This document shows positions 50,779 through 60,611 of a stretch of 64,000 nt of DNA, one piece after another (position 1 is the first letter of the stretch; every line of letters begins with the position of its first letter). The translations under genes were made by a program, and so were the position numbers. Under the pieces are notes generated by a model that was given only the letters and a program-made list of their open reading frames with translations, had not been told where the DNA came from and did not search any database. The stretch comes from an uncultured Spirochaetota bacterium (lineage in GTDB: Bacteria; Spirochaetota; Spirochaetia; Treponematales; Rectinemataceae), in NCBI GenBank assembly GCA_903821875.1, contig CAIJMU010000187.1, positions 22,905 to 86,904 on the forward strand. Direction: 5' to 3'.

Positions 50779-52401
50779 ATGGGGTTCACCGCAAATAGCC
50801 TGGGCAGGGACATTCCCGGTTCCATAGACGGAAGGAAGCTCCGGCCCTACGCCCCTGCCTTCCCTTCTTGCGATGTGGTGCAGGCCGAAGCAGCCGGAGC
50901 GGTCCCAGCCCCTGGCCCGCCCCGCGGCCAGGGGGCCACTCTCCGCGGCTCCGCAGGCAGGGGCGCTCCCGTCAAGCTCGCCACCTCCTGGGACGAGCTA
51001 CTTGACCGGGTAAGGCTCCGTGACGGGATGACGATATCCTTCCACCACCACCTCCGGGACGGGGACGCGGTAATCAACGAAGCAATTACCCGGATCGCGG
51101 CGCGGGGATACAAGGACCTTGTACTGGCGCCGACGGCCCTCTTCCCCGTGCACGACCGCCTCGTCCCCCTCATCGAGTCGGGAGTCATCGCGCGGGTGGA
51201 AGGTTCGATGAACGGGGCTGTCGGCGCCGCCTGCACCAGGGGGGCCATGCGGGGCGTCTCCATCCTGCGCTCCCACGGAGGAAGGTGCCGAGCCGTCGAG
51301 ACGGGCGAGCTTCACATCGACCTCGCCATAATCGCCGCGCCGACGGCCGACAGCTTCGGAAACGCCAACGGCCTCTACGGAAAATCAGCCTGCGGCCCCC
51401 TTGGCTACGCCCTTCCCGACTCCCTCCACGCTGATGAAGTCGTCATAATTACCGACAACCTCGTGCCCTACCCCTGTGCGCCGCAGTCCATCTCCGGCGG
51501 ACGCGTCGACCATGTCCTGGCAGTCGATTCCATAGGTGACCCCTCAAAGATAGCCTCGGGAAGCACCAGGCTGACCCGCAGCCCCACACAGCTCCTGGTG
51601 GCCGAGCTGGCCGCTGCCTTCGCGGAGGCAGTCGGCATCATCCACGAAGGCTTTTCCTTCCAGGCGGGCGCCGGAGGCATATCATTGGCGACCGTGACCC
51701 GCCTGGCTGCCCGCATGCGCAGCAAGGGCATCCACGCTTCCTTCGCCCACGGCGGAGGCACGGGAATCCTGGCCGGACTCCTCGAAGAGGGATTACTTGG
51801 AAGCATCATCGACCTGCAGAGCTTCGACCTTGAAGCCGTGAGGTCCTGCAGGGAGAATCCGCGTCACCTCGAATCCGATCCCTTCTCCTCCTACGGCCCC
51901 CACGGACTCGGCTCCGCCGCCTCGATGCTCGACCTCGCCATCCTCGGCGCCACCGAGATCGACCTCGACTTCAACGTAAACGTGAACACCCACTCGGACG
52001 GCAGGCTCCTCCACGGCATCGGGGGACATCAGGATGCCGCAGCCGGCGCCTCGTGCTGCATCGTCACGGTCCCGGGCTTCCGGAAGCGGATCCCCATCAT
52101 CGGGGAAAAGGTCATAACTGTGTCTTGTCCCGGAGAGCTGGTCGACGCGGTCGTCACCGAGAGGGGCATCGCCATCAATCCCCGAAGGGGGGACCTCCTC
52201 GCCCTGGCGAAGAAAGCCGGCCTTCCTGTCACCGGGATCGGCGACCTGATGAGGGAGATCCAGGCGATCACCGGAATCCCCGAGCAGCCGCGCTTCGGCG
52301 ACAGGGTGGTGGCCCTCGTGGAATGGCGTGACGGAAGCGTCCTCGATGTCGTGCGCGAGGTCGAATCCCCGACAGGGTCGGACACCACGGAAGGCCCCTG
52401 A
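50779..52401 (+). CDS. citF: Citrate lyase alpha subunit-like (CitF)
   Basis: A 540-residue acyl-ACP transferase subunit like CitF: LGRDIPGSIDGRKLRPYAPA, DGMTISFHHHLRDGDAVINE, APTADSFGNANGLYGKSACG, HEGFSFQAGAGGISLATV and LDFNVNVNTHSDGRLLHGIG followed by GHQDAAAGASC are conserved family segments. In citrate lyase it exchanges acetyl for citrate on the acyl carrier. ATG at 50779 lies one base after the CitDE stop region and follows GGAGG. Together with CitDE it gives a full lyase; the substrate in this operon may be citrate or a related hydroxy acid. Confidence 0.88.
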   Translation: MGFTANSLGRDIPGSIDGRKLRPYAPAFPSCDVVQAEAAGAVPAPGPPRGQGATLRGSAGRGAPVKLATSWDELLDRVRLRDGMTISFHHHLRDGDAVINEAITRIAARGYKDLVLAPTALFPVHDRLVPLIESGVIARVEGSMNGAVGAACTRGAMRGVSILRSHGGRCRAVETGELHIDLAIIAAPTADSFGNANGLYGKSACGPLGYALPDSLHADEVVIITDNLVPYPCAPQSISGGRVDHVLAVDSIGDPSKIASGSTRLTRSPTQLLVAELAAAFAEAVGIIHEGFSFQAGAGGISLATVTRLAARMRSKGIHASFAHGGGTGILAGLLEEGLLGSIIDLQSFDLEAVRSCRENPRHLESDPFSSYGPHGLGSAASMLDLAILGATEIDLDFNVNVNTHSDGRLLHGIGGHQDAAAGASCCIVTVPGFRKRIPIIGEKVITVSCPGELVDAVVTERGIAINPRRGDLLALAKKAGLPVTGIGDLMREIQAITGIPEQPRFGDRVVALVEWRDGSVLDVVREVESPTGSDTTEGP

Positions 52402-52474
52402 TGCCCCGCCCCTTGCCGGATGCCATGGCCTCCGCATAGACTCAGGCCCTGAATGCAAGCCCAAGGAGCGCCCC

Positions 52475-53260
52475 ATGAAGAAGCACCTGTACATCCTCGC
52501 CATCCTCGCCCTCGTCGCCGCCGTCGGAGCGACCGCGCAGAAGTTGCCTGACCTCAAGGGCAGGAAGATCGTGGCCGTAACCGAGAATGCCTACACGCCC
52601 CTCAATTTCGTCGATGCCAAGACCGGCAAGGCCATGGGCTGGGAATATGACGCGGTCAATGAGATCGGCAAGCGGCTGAACGCCAGGATCGAGTGGAAGA
52701 TCTCGAGCTGGGACACGATGATCCAGGCAGTGCGCGACGGTCAGTTCGACGTCGGCATGGACGGCATCACCATCAACGACGAGCGCAAGGGCCAGGTGGC
52801 CTTCTCCGACCCCTACATGGTCTCGCAGCAGTTCATGCTCGTGCGCAAGGGCGAGAAGCGATTCACGGACGAAAAGGGTCTAGCCGCCAACCCGAAGCTT
52901 CTCATCGGAGCCCAGGCAGGAACCACTAACTTTTACGTCGCGGTCTACAACGTCCTTGACGGCGACGAGAAGAACCCGCGCATCAAGCTCTTCGAGACCT
53001 TCGGCGCCACAGTCCAGGCCCTCCTCGCCGGCGACGTCGACATGGTCCTCATGGACGCATCCTCCAGCAAGGGCTATATCGGCGCCAACCCCGGCAAGCT
53101 CCAGAACCTCGGCGGAGCCCTCGGCACCGAGAATTTCGGCTTTATCTTCAAGCAGGGCTCAGACCTCGTGAAGCCCTTCAACGCAGCCATCGCAGCCATG
53201 AAGGCCGACGGAACCCTCGCCAAGCTTGATACCAAATGGTTCTGGGATTACAAGCCCTGA
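52475..53260 (+). CDS. Polar amino-acid ABC transporter binding protein
   Basis: A 261-residue family-3 solute-binding protein with signal sequence KKHLYILAILALVAAVGATAQ. Characteristic segments are KIVAVTENAYTPLNFVDAKT, WEYDAVNEIGKRLNARIEWK and GQFDVGMDGITINDERKGQV. The ATG at 52475 follows AAGGAG. It lies 73 bp after citF on the same strand, so it may be part of the same transcript. The substrate is an amino acid or a related small polar molecule. Confidence 0.9.
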   Translation: MKKHLYILAILALVAAVGATAQKLPDLKGRKIVAVTENAYTPLNFVDAKTGKAMGWEYDAVNEIGKRLNARIEWKISSWDTMIQAVRDGQFDVGMDGITINDERKGQVAFSDPYMVSQQFMLVRKGEKRFTDEKGLAANPKLLIGAQAGTTNFYVAVYNVLDGDEKNPRIKLFETFGATVQALLAGDVDMVLMDASSSKGYIGANPGKLQNLGGALGTENFGFIFKQGSDLVKPFNAAIAAMKADGTLAKLDTKWFWDYKP

Positions 53261-53264
53261 TCCG

Positions 53265-54116
53265 GTGACTCAGACCCCACCAGGCGGCACCCCAGCGGTG
53301 CCGCTTTTCAAATCGCTGGGAACGCGCCTTGGGATGACTCCCTGGTGGTTGGTGGCCATACTGGCGCTCGGCGTCGTAGGTCTGGTCGCCGCCGCCACCA
53401 ATGGGGACTACAGCGTCATTTTCGGAGCCATAGCCAGTGGCATTCCCGTCACCCTCGGCGTCGCCATGGTCGCCTTTGTGGCTGCCATAGTGCTGGGTCT
53501 GGTTCTTGGGCTTCTCAAGAGTTCCCAGGTCCGCATCGCCCGCGAGCTAGCCACCTTCTATATAGAACTCGTGCGCGGCCTCCCGATGCTCGTGGTCCTC
53601 TACTATATAGCCTTTGTCGGGGCTCCAGCCCTGGCCGGAGTCCTCAACTGGCTCCTGTCTCCCCTTATCGCCCTGCACTGGATGGAGCCCCTCCTGGCAC
53701 GTGATTTCGACTTCGCTACGCGGGCCATCCTCGCCCTCACCCTCGGCTACGCCGCCTTCATCGCCGAAATCTTCCGCGCGGGCATCGAGAGCGTCGACAA
53801 GGGGCAGATCGAGGCCGCCCTCGCCCTGGGCCTGTCACGCGGGCAGGTCACCAGGCGCATCGTCCTCCCCCAGGCCATCCGCAACGTGCTGCCAGCCCTC
53901 GGCAACGAATTCGTGGCGGTCATCAAGGATTCCTCCCTTGTCTCCGCCCTCGGCGTCCAGGATATCACCCAATTAGGAAAGGTTTATTCGGCATCGACTT
54001 TCAGGTTCTTCGAGACCTACAACGTCGTGGCCTTCTTCTACCTCTGCCTCACGGTCTCGCTGTCCATGCTCGTGCGCCGCCTCGAGCGCAGGCTGAAGGA
54101 GGGCCAGTCCCGATGA
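53265..54116 (+). CDS. Polar amino-acid ABC transporter permease
   Basis: A 283-residue HisM/GlnP-type permease. It has membrane segments beginning [20 protein letters not shown] and the family motif [20 protein letters not shown] followed by [20 protein letters not shown]. The GTG at 53265, four bases after the binding-protein stop, is preferred over a TTG at 53226 that would overlap that gene. Single permease, expected to form a homodimer. Confidence 0.88.
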   Translation: MTQTPPGGTPAVPLFKSLGTRLGMTPWWLVAILALGVVGLVAAATNGDYSVIFGAIASGIPVTLGVAMVAFVAAIVLGLVLGLLKSSQVRIARELATFYIELVRGLPMLVVLYYIAFVGAPALAGVLNWLLSPLIALHWMEPLLARDFDFATRAILALTLGYAAFIAEIFRAGIESVDKGQIEAALALGLSRGQVTRRIVLPQAIRNVLPALGNEFVAVIKDSSLVSALGVQDITQLGKVYSASTFRFFETYNVVAFFYLCLTVSLSMLVRRLERRLKEGQSR

Positions 54117-54859
54117 GCTTCGTCACGATCCGCGGCGCCAGGAAATCCTTCCGCGACCAGCGCGGCCATGAAACAGCCCTGGCCCTCGACGGCGTGGACC
54201 TCGATGTGGGCAAGGGCGAGGTAGTCCTCCTCATCGGCCCCTCGGGCTCGGGCAAGTCCACCCTCCTCCGCTCGGTCAACCGCCTCGAGATCCTCGACTC
54301 GGGAACCATCACCATCGATGGCAAGGTCCTCACCGACAAGCCTGCCGACCTCAGGCGCATCCGAGAGGACGCGGGCATGGTCTTCCAGCACTTCAACCTC
54401 TTTTCGCACCTCACCATCCTCGACAATGTCTGCCTCGCGCCCCGGCTCGTCCGCAAGCGCGAGAAGGCTATAGTCCGGGAAAAGGCGATAGCCCTCCTCG
54501 CGCGCGTCGGCCTGTCCGACAAGCTCGACCGCTACCCCCGCCAGCTCTCAGGCGGGCAGCAGCAGCGTGCCGCCATCGCGCGGGCCCTGGCCATGGAGCC
54601 AGAGCTCCTCCTGGTCGACGAACCCACCTCGGCCCTCGATCCTGAGATGGTGCGCGAGGTCCTCGAGGTCATCACCGGCCTCGCCCGCGAGGGCATGACC
54701 ATGCTCGTCGTATCCCACGAGATGGGCTTTGCCCGTGCCGCTGCCGACCGCGTTGTCTTCATGGACGCAGGAAAGATCGTCGAGACCGGGAGCCCTGACG
54801 GACTCTTCGACTCGCCCCGCGAGGAACGCACCAAGGCCTTCCTCAGCCATATATTATGA
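54113..54859 (+). CDS. Polar amino-acid ABC transporter ATPase (GlnQ type)
   Basis: A 248-residue ATPase: Walker [20 protein letters not shown]-loop [17 protein letters not shown], signature [20 protein letters not shown], Walker [17 protein letters not shown] and H-loop [16 protein letters not shown]. It overlaps the permease by ATGA (54113-54116) and completes a full amino-acid importer. Confidence 0.94.
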   Translation: MSFVTIRGARKSFRDQRGHETALALDGVDLDVGKGEVVLLIGPSGSGKSTLLRSVNRLEILDSGTITIDGKVLTDKPADLRRIREDAGMVFQHFNLFSHLTILDNVCLAPRLVRKREKAIVREKAIALLARVGLSDKLDRYPRQLSGGQQQRAAIARALAMEPELLLVDEPTSALDPEMVREVLEVITGLAREGMTMLVVSHEMGFARAAADRVVFMDAGKIVETGSPDGLFDSPREERTKAFLSHIL

Positions 54860-54870
54860 GGTAGGTCGAT

Positions 54871-55728
54871 ATGTCCCACGCACTGGTGTACCAGACCGAT
54901 TTCGGGACGGCCGACGGAGCCGTATCCGCGATGTACGGGGTGGCCTACGGGGTCGATCCCGCCCTCCGCATCAGCAACCTCACCCACGACATACCCCAGT
55001 ACGACATCTGGGAAGCATCATACCGACTAGTACAGACCATAGCCTACTGGCCCGCGGGCACCGTCTTCGTGTCGGTGGTCGATCCCGGCGTCGGTTCCCA
55101 CCGGCGCAGCGTAGTCGTGCGCACGAAGACCGGCCAGATCATCGTGACTCCGGACAACGGTGCCCTCACCCACGTCAAGCTCCACCACGGCATCGCCGAA
55201 GCCCGCCTGATCGATGAGACGAAAAACCGCCTGAAGGGTTCGGAGCTCTCCTACACCTTCCACGGCCGCGACGTGTACGCCTACACCGGAGCGCGCCTGG
55301 CCTCAGGCGCCATGACCTTCGAGGACTCCGGTCCTGCCCTCGATCCTGCCAGCATCGTCGAGCTTCCCCACTCCCCCGCCTACCGCGAGGGGGACGCGGT
55401 CACCGGCACCATCGATGTCCTGGACGTGCGCTTCGGCAGCCTCTGGTCCAACATACCCTACTCCCTCTTTTCGGAGCTCGGCGTCGGCCACGGAGGCCGC
55501 CTCGAAATCGCCATCAAGAACGACACGCGCGAACTCTACCGCAATACGATGACCTACGCGCAGAGCTTTGCGGCTGTCAATGTCGGCGAACCCCTGGTGT
55601 ACATCAACTCCATCCTCAACCTCGCGGTCGCCATCAACCTGGGTTCCTTCGCGCGGGCCTACAACGTCGGCACGGGCCTTTCCTGGAAGATCTCCGTCAG
55701 GAAGGCCCCCCGGCTGGTGTACGAATGA
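54871..55728 (+). CDS. SAM hydrolase (DUF62 / SAM hydroxide adenosyltransferase)
   Basis: A 285-residue member of the fluorinase/chlorinase-related DUF62 family, most of which hydrolyse S-adenosylmethionine to adenosine and methionine. Family segments: TDFGTADGAVSAMYGVAYGV, NLTHDIPQYDIWEASYRLVQ, VVDPGVGSHRRSVVVRTKTG and PDNGALTHV, with FHGRDVYAYTGARLASG and the C-terminal RNTMTYAQSFAAVNVGEPLV. The gene follows the amino-acid ABC transporter by 11 bp, which suggests the importer may bring in a substrate or product of this reaction; that is inference. Confidence 0.88.
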   Translation: MSHALVYQTDFGTADGAVSAMYGVAYGVDPALRISNLTHDIPQYDIWEASYRLVQTIAYWPAGTVFVSVVDPGVGSHRRSVVVRTKTGQIIVTPDNGALTHVKLHHGIAEARLIDETKNRLKGSELSYTFHGRDVYAYTGARLASGAMTFEDSGPALDPASIVELPHSPAYREGDAVTGTIDVLDVRFGSLWSNIPYSLFSELGVGHGGRLEIAIKNDTRELYRNTMTYAQSFAAVNVGEPLVYINSILNLAVAINLGSFARAYNVGTGLSWKISVRKAPRLVYE

Positions 55729-55768
55729 TGAAGGCCAGGTCAGCCCGGCCGCAAGGACAGGTTCTATC

Positions 55769-56911
55769 ATGACAACTACACTTATCGCCGGTGCCAGGCT
55801 CGTCCTGCCCGACAGGGTTCTGGAGGGCGGATCCCTCCTCCTCAAGGGCGGCCGCATCGAGGCCATCTTCGCGGCCGGGGCAGCTCTCCCCCCCGCCGAC
55901 GAGCGCATCGAGGCGCGGGGGGCCTGGGTTACGCCCGGCCTCGTCGAGCATCACATCCACGGCGTCGGCGGTGTTGGCTTCGACGGCCTCGGTGACGACC
56001 CCGAGGCAGCAGCTGCGAAGCTCCTCGCCCTGCGGGACTTCCTTCGCGAGCGCGGTGTCACGAGCTTTGTCCCGACCCTCCTATGGAAGCCGCGCGAGGT
56101 CAGCGCCCTCGTGAACGCCCTCGAAGCCTCGGGCCTCGACGAGGCCACGGTGCCGGGCATCCACCTCGAAGGGCCCTTCATCAACATGGGCAAGCGCGGA
56201 GGCATCTTCGCCGAGTGCGTCCATGCGCCCGACGAAGCCCTCCTCCTGTCCATCCTCGAGCGCTGCAGGGGCACACTCAAACTCATGACAATTGCACCCG
56301 AACTGCCGGGAGCAGCGGGCCTCTACCCTATCTTGCAGAGGGCTGCTGTCCTTCCCTATCTCGGCCATTCGAACGCCCTCCTCGAAGACGTCGAACTGCC
56401 CTCTGGTCCCTTCGGTGTCACCCACCTCTTCAACGCGATGTCGGGCTTCTCCCATAAGGACGCGGGCCTGGCCATGCTACCCTTCGTCGACCGGCGGCCC
56501 TTTGTCGAGCTGAACGCCGACGGCGTCCATGTCGGCGCCTGGGCCCTCCGCGCAGCAGCCTCCGCCCTCGACCCCACGCGCCTCATCCTGATCTCCGACG
56601 CCGTCGTCGCCGCCGGTCTCCCCCACGGCGATTATACCTACTATGACAGTACCGTGCGCTCGGGACCGGAGGGTGTGCGTTATGCGGACTCAGGCGTCCT
56701 CATGGGCTCCAACCGCCTCGCGCCAGGGGTGCTCAGGAACTATCTCGAGGTGACGGGCGCCGCTGTTCCGCAGGCCGTGGCCGCCCTGAGCCTGAACCCC
56801 TGGACAGCCCTCGGCGCGGCGGAAAAACGCGGCAGCATCGCCGTAGGCCAGGAGGCGAGGCTCGTGCTCTGGGAAGGACAGTTCGAGACCGCGAGACAGG
56901 TCCTGTCCTAA
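55769..56911 (+). CDS. N-acetylglucosamine-6-phosphate deacetylase-like amidohydrolase
   Basis: A 380-residue NagA-type amidohydrolase. Metal and substrate motifs: HHIHG (residues ~66-70), HLEGPFINMGKRGG with the metal Glu, YLGHSNA, GVTHLFNAMSGFSHKDAG and LISDAVVAAG with the catalytic Asp. It would remove an acetyl group from an N-acetyl amino-sugar phosphate. It is the last gene of the run beginning at the LacI gene, although no nagB or sugar kinase is nearby, so a different N-acyl substrate is possible. ATG at 55769 has only a modest ribosome site (AAGGACAG). Confidence 0.85.
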   Translation: MTTTLIAGARLVLPDRVLEGGSLLLKGGRIEAIFAAGAALPPADERIEARGAWVTPGLVEHHIHGVGGVGFDGLGDDPEAAAAKLLALRDFLRERGVTSFVPTLLWKPREVSALVNALEASGLDEATVPGIHLEGPFINMGKRGGIFAECVHAPDEALLLSILERCRGTLKLMTIAPELPGAAGLYPILQRAAVLPYLGHSNALLEDVELPSGPFGVTHLFNAMSGFSHKDAGLAMLPFVDRRPFVELNADGVHVGAWALRAAASALDPTRLILISDAVVAAGLPHGDYTYYDSTVRSGPEGVRYADSGVLMGSNRLAPGVLRNYLEVTGAAVPQAVAALSLNPWTALGAAEKRGSIAVGQEARLVLWEGQFETARQVLS

Positions 56912-56991
56912 AGCCGGCCTGAACCGCCTACCCCACTCGCCTCCCCGTCCGCCGCCTTGCCCCTGCGCGCGCTTCTGACTATCCTTCCGGC

Positions 56992-59868
56992 ATGCAGACG
57001 CCCCTCTACCTGATCGATTCCTACGCCTTCATCTACCGGGCCCACTTCGCCTTCATGAACCGCCCCCTCCGCTCTCCCGACGGGCGGAACATCTCGGCAG
57101 TCTTCGGCTTTTTCAAGTTCATCTTCCAGCTCTTCGCCGAGCACAATCCCGGCGCCATCGCCGCAGTCTTCGACCCCAAGGGCAAAACCTTCCGCCATGA
57201 CCTCTACACCGAGTACAAGGCCACCCGGCAGAAGACGCCAGAAGAGCTCCACGCGGCGGTTCCCATAGTCGAGGAAATCCTCAGGGCCCTGGGCATCCCC
57301 ACCCTCGTCGCAGAGGGCTTCGAGGCCGACGACGTCATCGCCACCCTGGCCGCCCGCGCCCGCGCGGAGGGCCGCGAATGCTATGTGGTCTCCGGCGACA
57401 AGGACCTGTTGCAGCTCGTGGGCGGCAGCGTGCGTGCCCTCCGTCCCAGCAACAACTTCGCCTACGCAAGCTACGGAGCCGAAGAGGTGCGCGCCGAATG
57501 GGGCGTCGAACCCCAGCGCATCCTCGACTACCTCACCCTCACCGGCGACTCCTCGGACAACATCCCCGGCGTCAAAGGCATCGGCGACAAGACCGCCGTG
57601 AAACTGCTTTCACAATTCGCGACAATTGATACTATCTATGAGCATCTTTCCGAAGTGGAACCCGCCTCGCTGCGCAAGAAGCTCGAGGATGGCCGCGAGT
57701 CGGCCCTCCTGTCCCGGAAACTCGTCACCCTCGTCTACGATGTCCCCCTGCCCCTTTCCTCCCTGGCCGAACTCGAGATTGGCAGCCTCGACCGCGCGGC
57801 TGCCAATTCCCTCTTTATCCGGGAAGGCATGAGAAGTCTGGTCGCCACCGGGCAGTCGCCCACAGCAGCAGGCGCTGCGCCCCCGATGGAAGGCATGGAG
57901 CTCTTTACGCAGGCTGACAACGCGACTGCCGCGCCTCCCCCTCCATCCGCCGCCGCCGGCGAGGGTCCCCGTGGTACAGCCGAAGCCACGACGGCTGGCG
58001 CCGCCCCGCCGGCCGTTCCCGCTGGGCCTCCGCCTGCATCAGTGGCTCCGGCGGCCCTCCTCGGTTCGGGCAGCTACACGATGGTCAGCGACAAGGCAGG
58101 GCTGTCCAGCCTTGTCGACGCCTGCCTGGCCAGGGGCAGCTTTGCCTTCGACTGCGAAACCGACTCCCTCGACGAGCAAAAAGCCCAACTAGTAGGGTTT
58201 TCACTTTCCCTCGACGCGCGTACAGCGACCTATGTCCCGATACGCTGCCCTGAAGGCACAGGAATCCCACTTGCCCTTGCCCTGGGCGAACTTGCCCGGC
58301 TTTTCTCAAGGCCTGACACCCTCGTCATAGGCCAGAACATCAAGTACGACCTTTCGGTCCTGAAGGTAGCCGGCGTTGAAATGCGCTGCCGACTGGCCGA
58401 CACCATGATCGCGGCCTTCCTCCTGGACGCGGATGCCTATGCCACCGCCGGAGGCGGCGCAGGCTACGGCCTCGAGGCCCTCGCCGAGCGCAGGCTCGGC
58501 TATCGGGGCGTCGAGTTCAACACAATTGTGCCCAAGGGCGGCAGCTTCGCGGATGTCCCCCTCTCGGTTGCGGCCAACTACGCGGCCGAGGACGCCGACC
58601 TCACGCTGCGCCTGTGGCTCCTCATGGAGCCGGAGCTCGAGGCTGCAGGGCTCGCAAGCATCTTCCGTGACCTGGAGATGCCCCTCCTCCCCCTCCTGGC
58701 GCGCATGGAAGCCGCAGGCATCGCCATCGACGCACAGGCCCTCCGCGACTTCGGCTCGGAAATCGAGCTCAGGCTCGGCCGTCTCCAGCGCGAGATCTGG
58801 GACCTCGCCGGCCGCGAGTTCAACATAGCCTCGCCGAAGCAGCTCCAGGAAATCCTCTTTGTGGAGCGGAAGCTTCCCACGGGCAAGAAGACCAAGACGG
58901 GCTTTTCCACCGACACCTCGGTGCTGGAAGAGTTGGCCGACCTCGACCCCGTGCCCGCGAAGATCCTCGAGCACCGCTCGCTGGCCAAGCTGGCGGGCAC
59001 CTACGTGGAACCCCTGGCGGAGCTTGGCGAGCGCGAGGGCCGCATCCATACGCACTATTCGCAGGTGGGTGCGGCCACCGGGCGCCTGTCGAGCCGCGAT
59101 CCCAACCTCCAGAACATACCCATACGCGAGGAAGACGGGCGGCGCATCAGGGCAGCCTTCCACGCCGCGCCGGGTATGCTCCTGGTATCGGCGGATTACT
59201 CGCAGATAGAGCTTGTCGTACTGGCCCACCTCTCCGGCGACCCGGAGCTGTGCCGGGCCTTCCGCGAGGGCATCGACGTCCACCGCCGCACTGCAGCCCT
59301 CCTCTTCGGTGCCAGCGAGGCTGAGGTTTCTCCCGAGCAGCGGCGCATCGCCAAGACCATCAACTTCGGAGTAGTCTACGGTATGAGCGCCTTCCGCCTC
59401 GCCAGGGAATTGCGCATATCCAGGACGCAGGCACAGGCCTTTATCGACAGCTATTTCAAGACCTACGCCGGCATCGGTGACTTCATCGCCAGGACTGTCG
59501 CGCAGGTCGAGAAGACTGGCTACACCTCTACCATCCTCGGCCGGCGCAGGCCCATCCGCGCCATCAACTCGGGCAACAAGACCGAAAAGTCGGCGGCCGA
59601 ACGCGTGGCCGTCAACACGCCCATCCAGGGCTCGGCTGCGGATATCATGAAGCTTGCCATGCTCGCCGTGGACCGGAGCCTCAGGGACGAACTCCCCAAG
59701 GCCCGCATCCTCCTCCAGGTCCACGACGAACTCATCGTGGAATGCCCCGAAGCCGATGTTCAGCGTTGTGAGGATCTCGTGCGGGCAGCCATGGAGGGGG
59801 CGGTCGCGCTGTCGGTACCCCTCCGCTCGACGGTCGAGCGCGCAGGCAGCTGGGGAGCCATGCACTGA
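56992..59868 (+). CDS. polA: DNA polymerase I
   Basis: A 958-residue three-domain polymerase for Okazaki fragment processing and repair. Residues ~1-290 form the 5'-3' exonuclease (LIDSYAFIYRAHFAF, GFEADDVIATLA, SGDKDLLQLV, GDSSDNIPGVKGIGDKTA). A Pro/Ala-rich linker (~300-360) follows. The 3'-5' exonuclease is apparently active: FDCETDSL, GQNIKYDLSVL and YAAEDADLTLRL keep the DxE, NxxxD and YxxxD residues. The polymerase domain shows motif A SADYSQIELVVLAHLSGD, motif B RRIAKTINFGVVYGMSAF and motif C QVHDELIVE. Length is normal. Confidence 0.97.
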   Translation: MQTPLYLIDSYAFIYRAHFAFMNRPLRSPDGRNISAVFGFFKFIFQLFAEHNPGAIAAVFDPKGKTFRHDLYTEYKATRQKTPEELHAAVPIVEEILRALGIPTLVAEGFEADDVIATLAARARAEGRECYVVSGDKDLLQLVGGSVRALRPSNNFAYASYGAEEVRAEWGVEPQRILDYLTLTGDSSDNIPGVKGIGDKTAVKLLSQFATIDTIYEHLSEVEPASLRKKLEDGRESALLSRKLVTLVYDVPLPLSSLAELEIGSLDRAAANSLFIREGMRSLVATGQSPTAAGAAPPMEGMELFTQADNATAAPPPPSAAAGEGPRGTAEATTAGAAPPAVPAGPPPASVAPAALLGSGSYTMVSDKAGLSSLVDACLARGSFAFDCETDSLDEQKAQLVGFSLSLDARTATYVPIRCPEGTGIPLALALGELARLFSRPDTLVIGQNIKYDLSVLKVAGVEMRCRLADTMIAAFLLDADAYATAGGGAGYGLEALAERRLGYRGVEFNTIVPKGGSFADVPLSVAANYAAEDADLTLRLWLLMEPELEAAGLASIFRDLEMPLLPLLARMEAAGIAIDAQALRDFGSEIELRLGRLQREIWDLAGREFNIASPKQLQEILFVERKLPTGKKTKTGFSTDTSVLEELADLDPVPAKILEHRSLAKLAGTYVEPLAELGEREGRIHTHYSQVGAATGRLSSRDPNLQNIPIREEDGRRIRAAFHAAPGMLLVSADYSQIELVVLAHLSGDPELCRAFREGIDVHRRTAALLFGASEAEVSPEQRRIAKTINFGVVYGMSAFRLARELRISRTQAQAFIDSYFKTYAGIGDFIARTVAQVEKTGYTSTILGRRRPIRAINSGNKTEKSAAERVAVNTPIQGSAADIMKLAMLAVDRSLRDELPKARILLQVHDELIVECPEADVQRCEDLVRAAMEGAVALSVPLRSTVERAGSWGAMH

Positions 59869-59881
59869 TGGGAACCGGCAT

Positions 59882-60523
59882 ATGCTGATCGGACTCACCG
59901 GCGGCTACTGCGCCGGCAAGAACCGTGTCGCAGGGCTCCTCGAAGCGAGGGGTTTTACCTCCATCGACGTGGACAGGCTCGGCCACCGGGCCCTCGATCT
60001 GGCGAAGCCAGCGGTAGTCAGGCGCTTCGGCGAGGGCATTCTCGCAGCCGACGGAAGCATCGACCGGAAGACCCTCGGCGCCATCGTCTTCGCCGATCAC
60101 AAGGCCCTCGCCGACCACGAGGCCATCGTGCATCCGCACATGTTCGCCCTCGTCGAAGAATCAGTCGCTGAACTCCACGCCAGGGGATCGGGTTCCATCC
60201 TTATAAATGCAGCCATCCTCTACAGGATGCCAATCGCCGCTACCTGTGACGCCATCCTGGAAGTCCGGGCCTGCCTGCCCAGGCGCCTCCTCCGAGCCTG
60301 GAGCCGCGACCGGAGTGGCATCTTCCGCACCGTGGCCAGGATCAGGAGCCAGAAAGCCCTCTGGAAACTCAGGGACTCAGCCCGGATCAAGCCGCTTGTC
60401 ATCCATAACGACGGCAGCCCCGCCAGGCTCGAAGACCGCCTCGAAGCAAGGCTCGAAGCCAGTCTTCAAATCCTCCAGGGAGAGTCCAAAGCAGGCAGTG
60501 CAGGTAAAGCTGTTTTCCGGTAA
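59882..60523 (+). CDS. coaE: Dephospho-CoA kinase
   Basis: A 213-residue kinase for the last step of coenzyme A synthesis. The N-terminus MLIGLTGGYCAGKNRVAGLL carries the P-loop, with Asn replacing the usual Ser/Thr after the Lys (GKN). Other family features are IDVDRLGHRAL, a FGEGILAADGSIDRKTLGAI segment and HPHMFALVEE. The gene begins 13 bp after polA. The longer frame inside polA is spurious. The GKN variant, which I associate with spirochaete CoaE proteins, is unusual but the rest of the fold is intact. Confidence 0.85.
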   Translation: MLIGLTGGYCAGKNRVAGLLEARGFTSIDVDRLGHRALDLAKPAVVRRFGEGILAADGSIDRKTLGAIVFADHKALADHEAIVHPHMFALVEESVAELHARGSGSILINAAILYRMPIAATCDAILEVRACLPRRLLRAWSRDRSGIFRTVARIRSQKALWKLRDSARIKPLVIHNDGSPARLEDRLEARLEASLQILQGESKAGSAGKAVFR

Positions 60524-60611
60524 CATAAACAAGTGAACTGGCCGATACCTCGTGAGAGGGAAGCGTCCCATCCCAGGCGGGATCGGCGCAGCACCTGTGG
60601 AGGGCTTAGCG

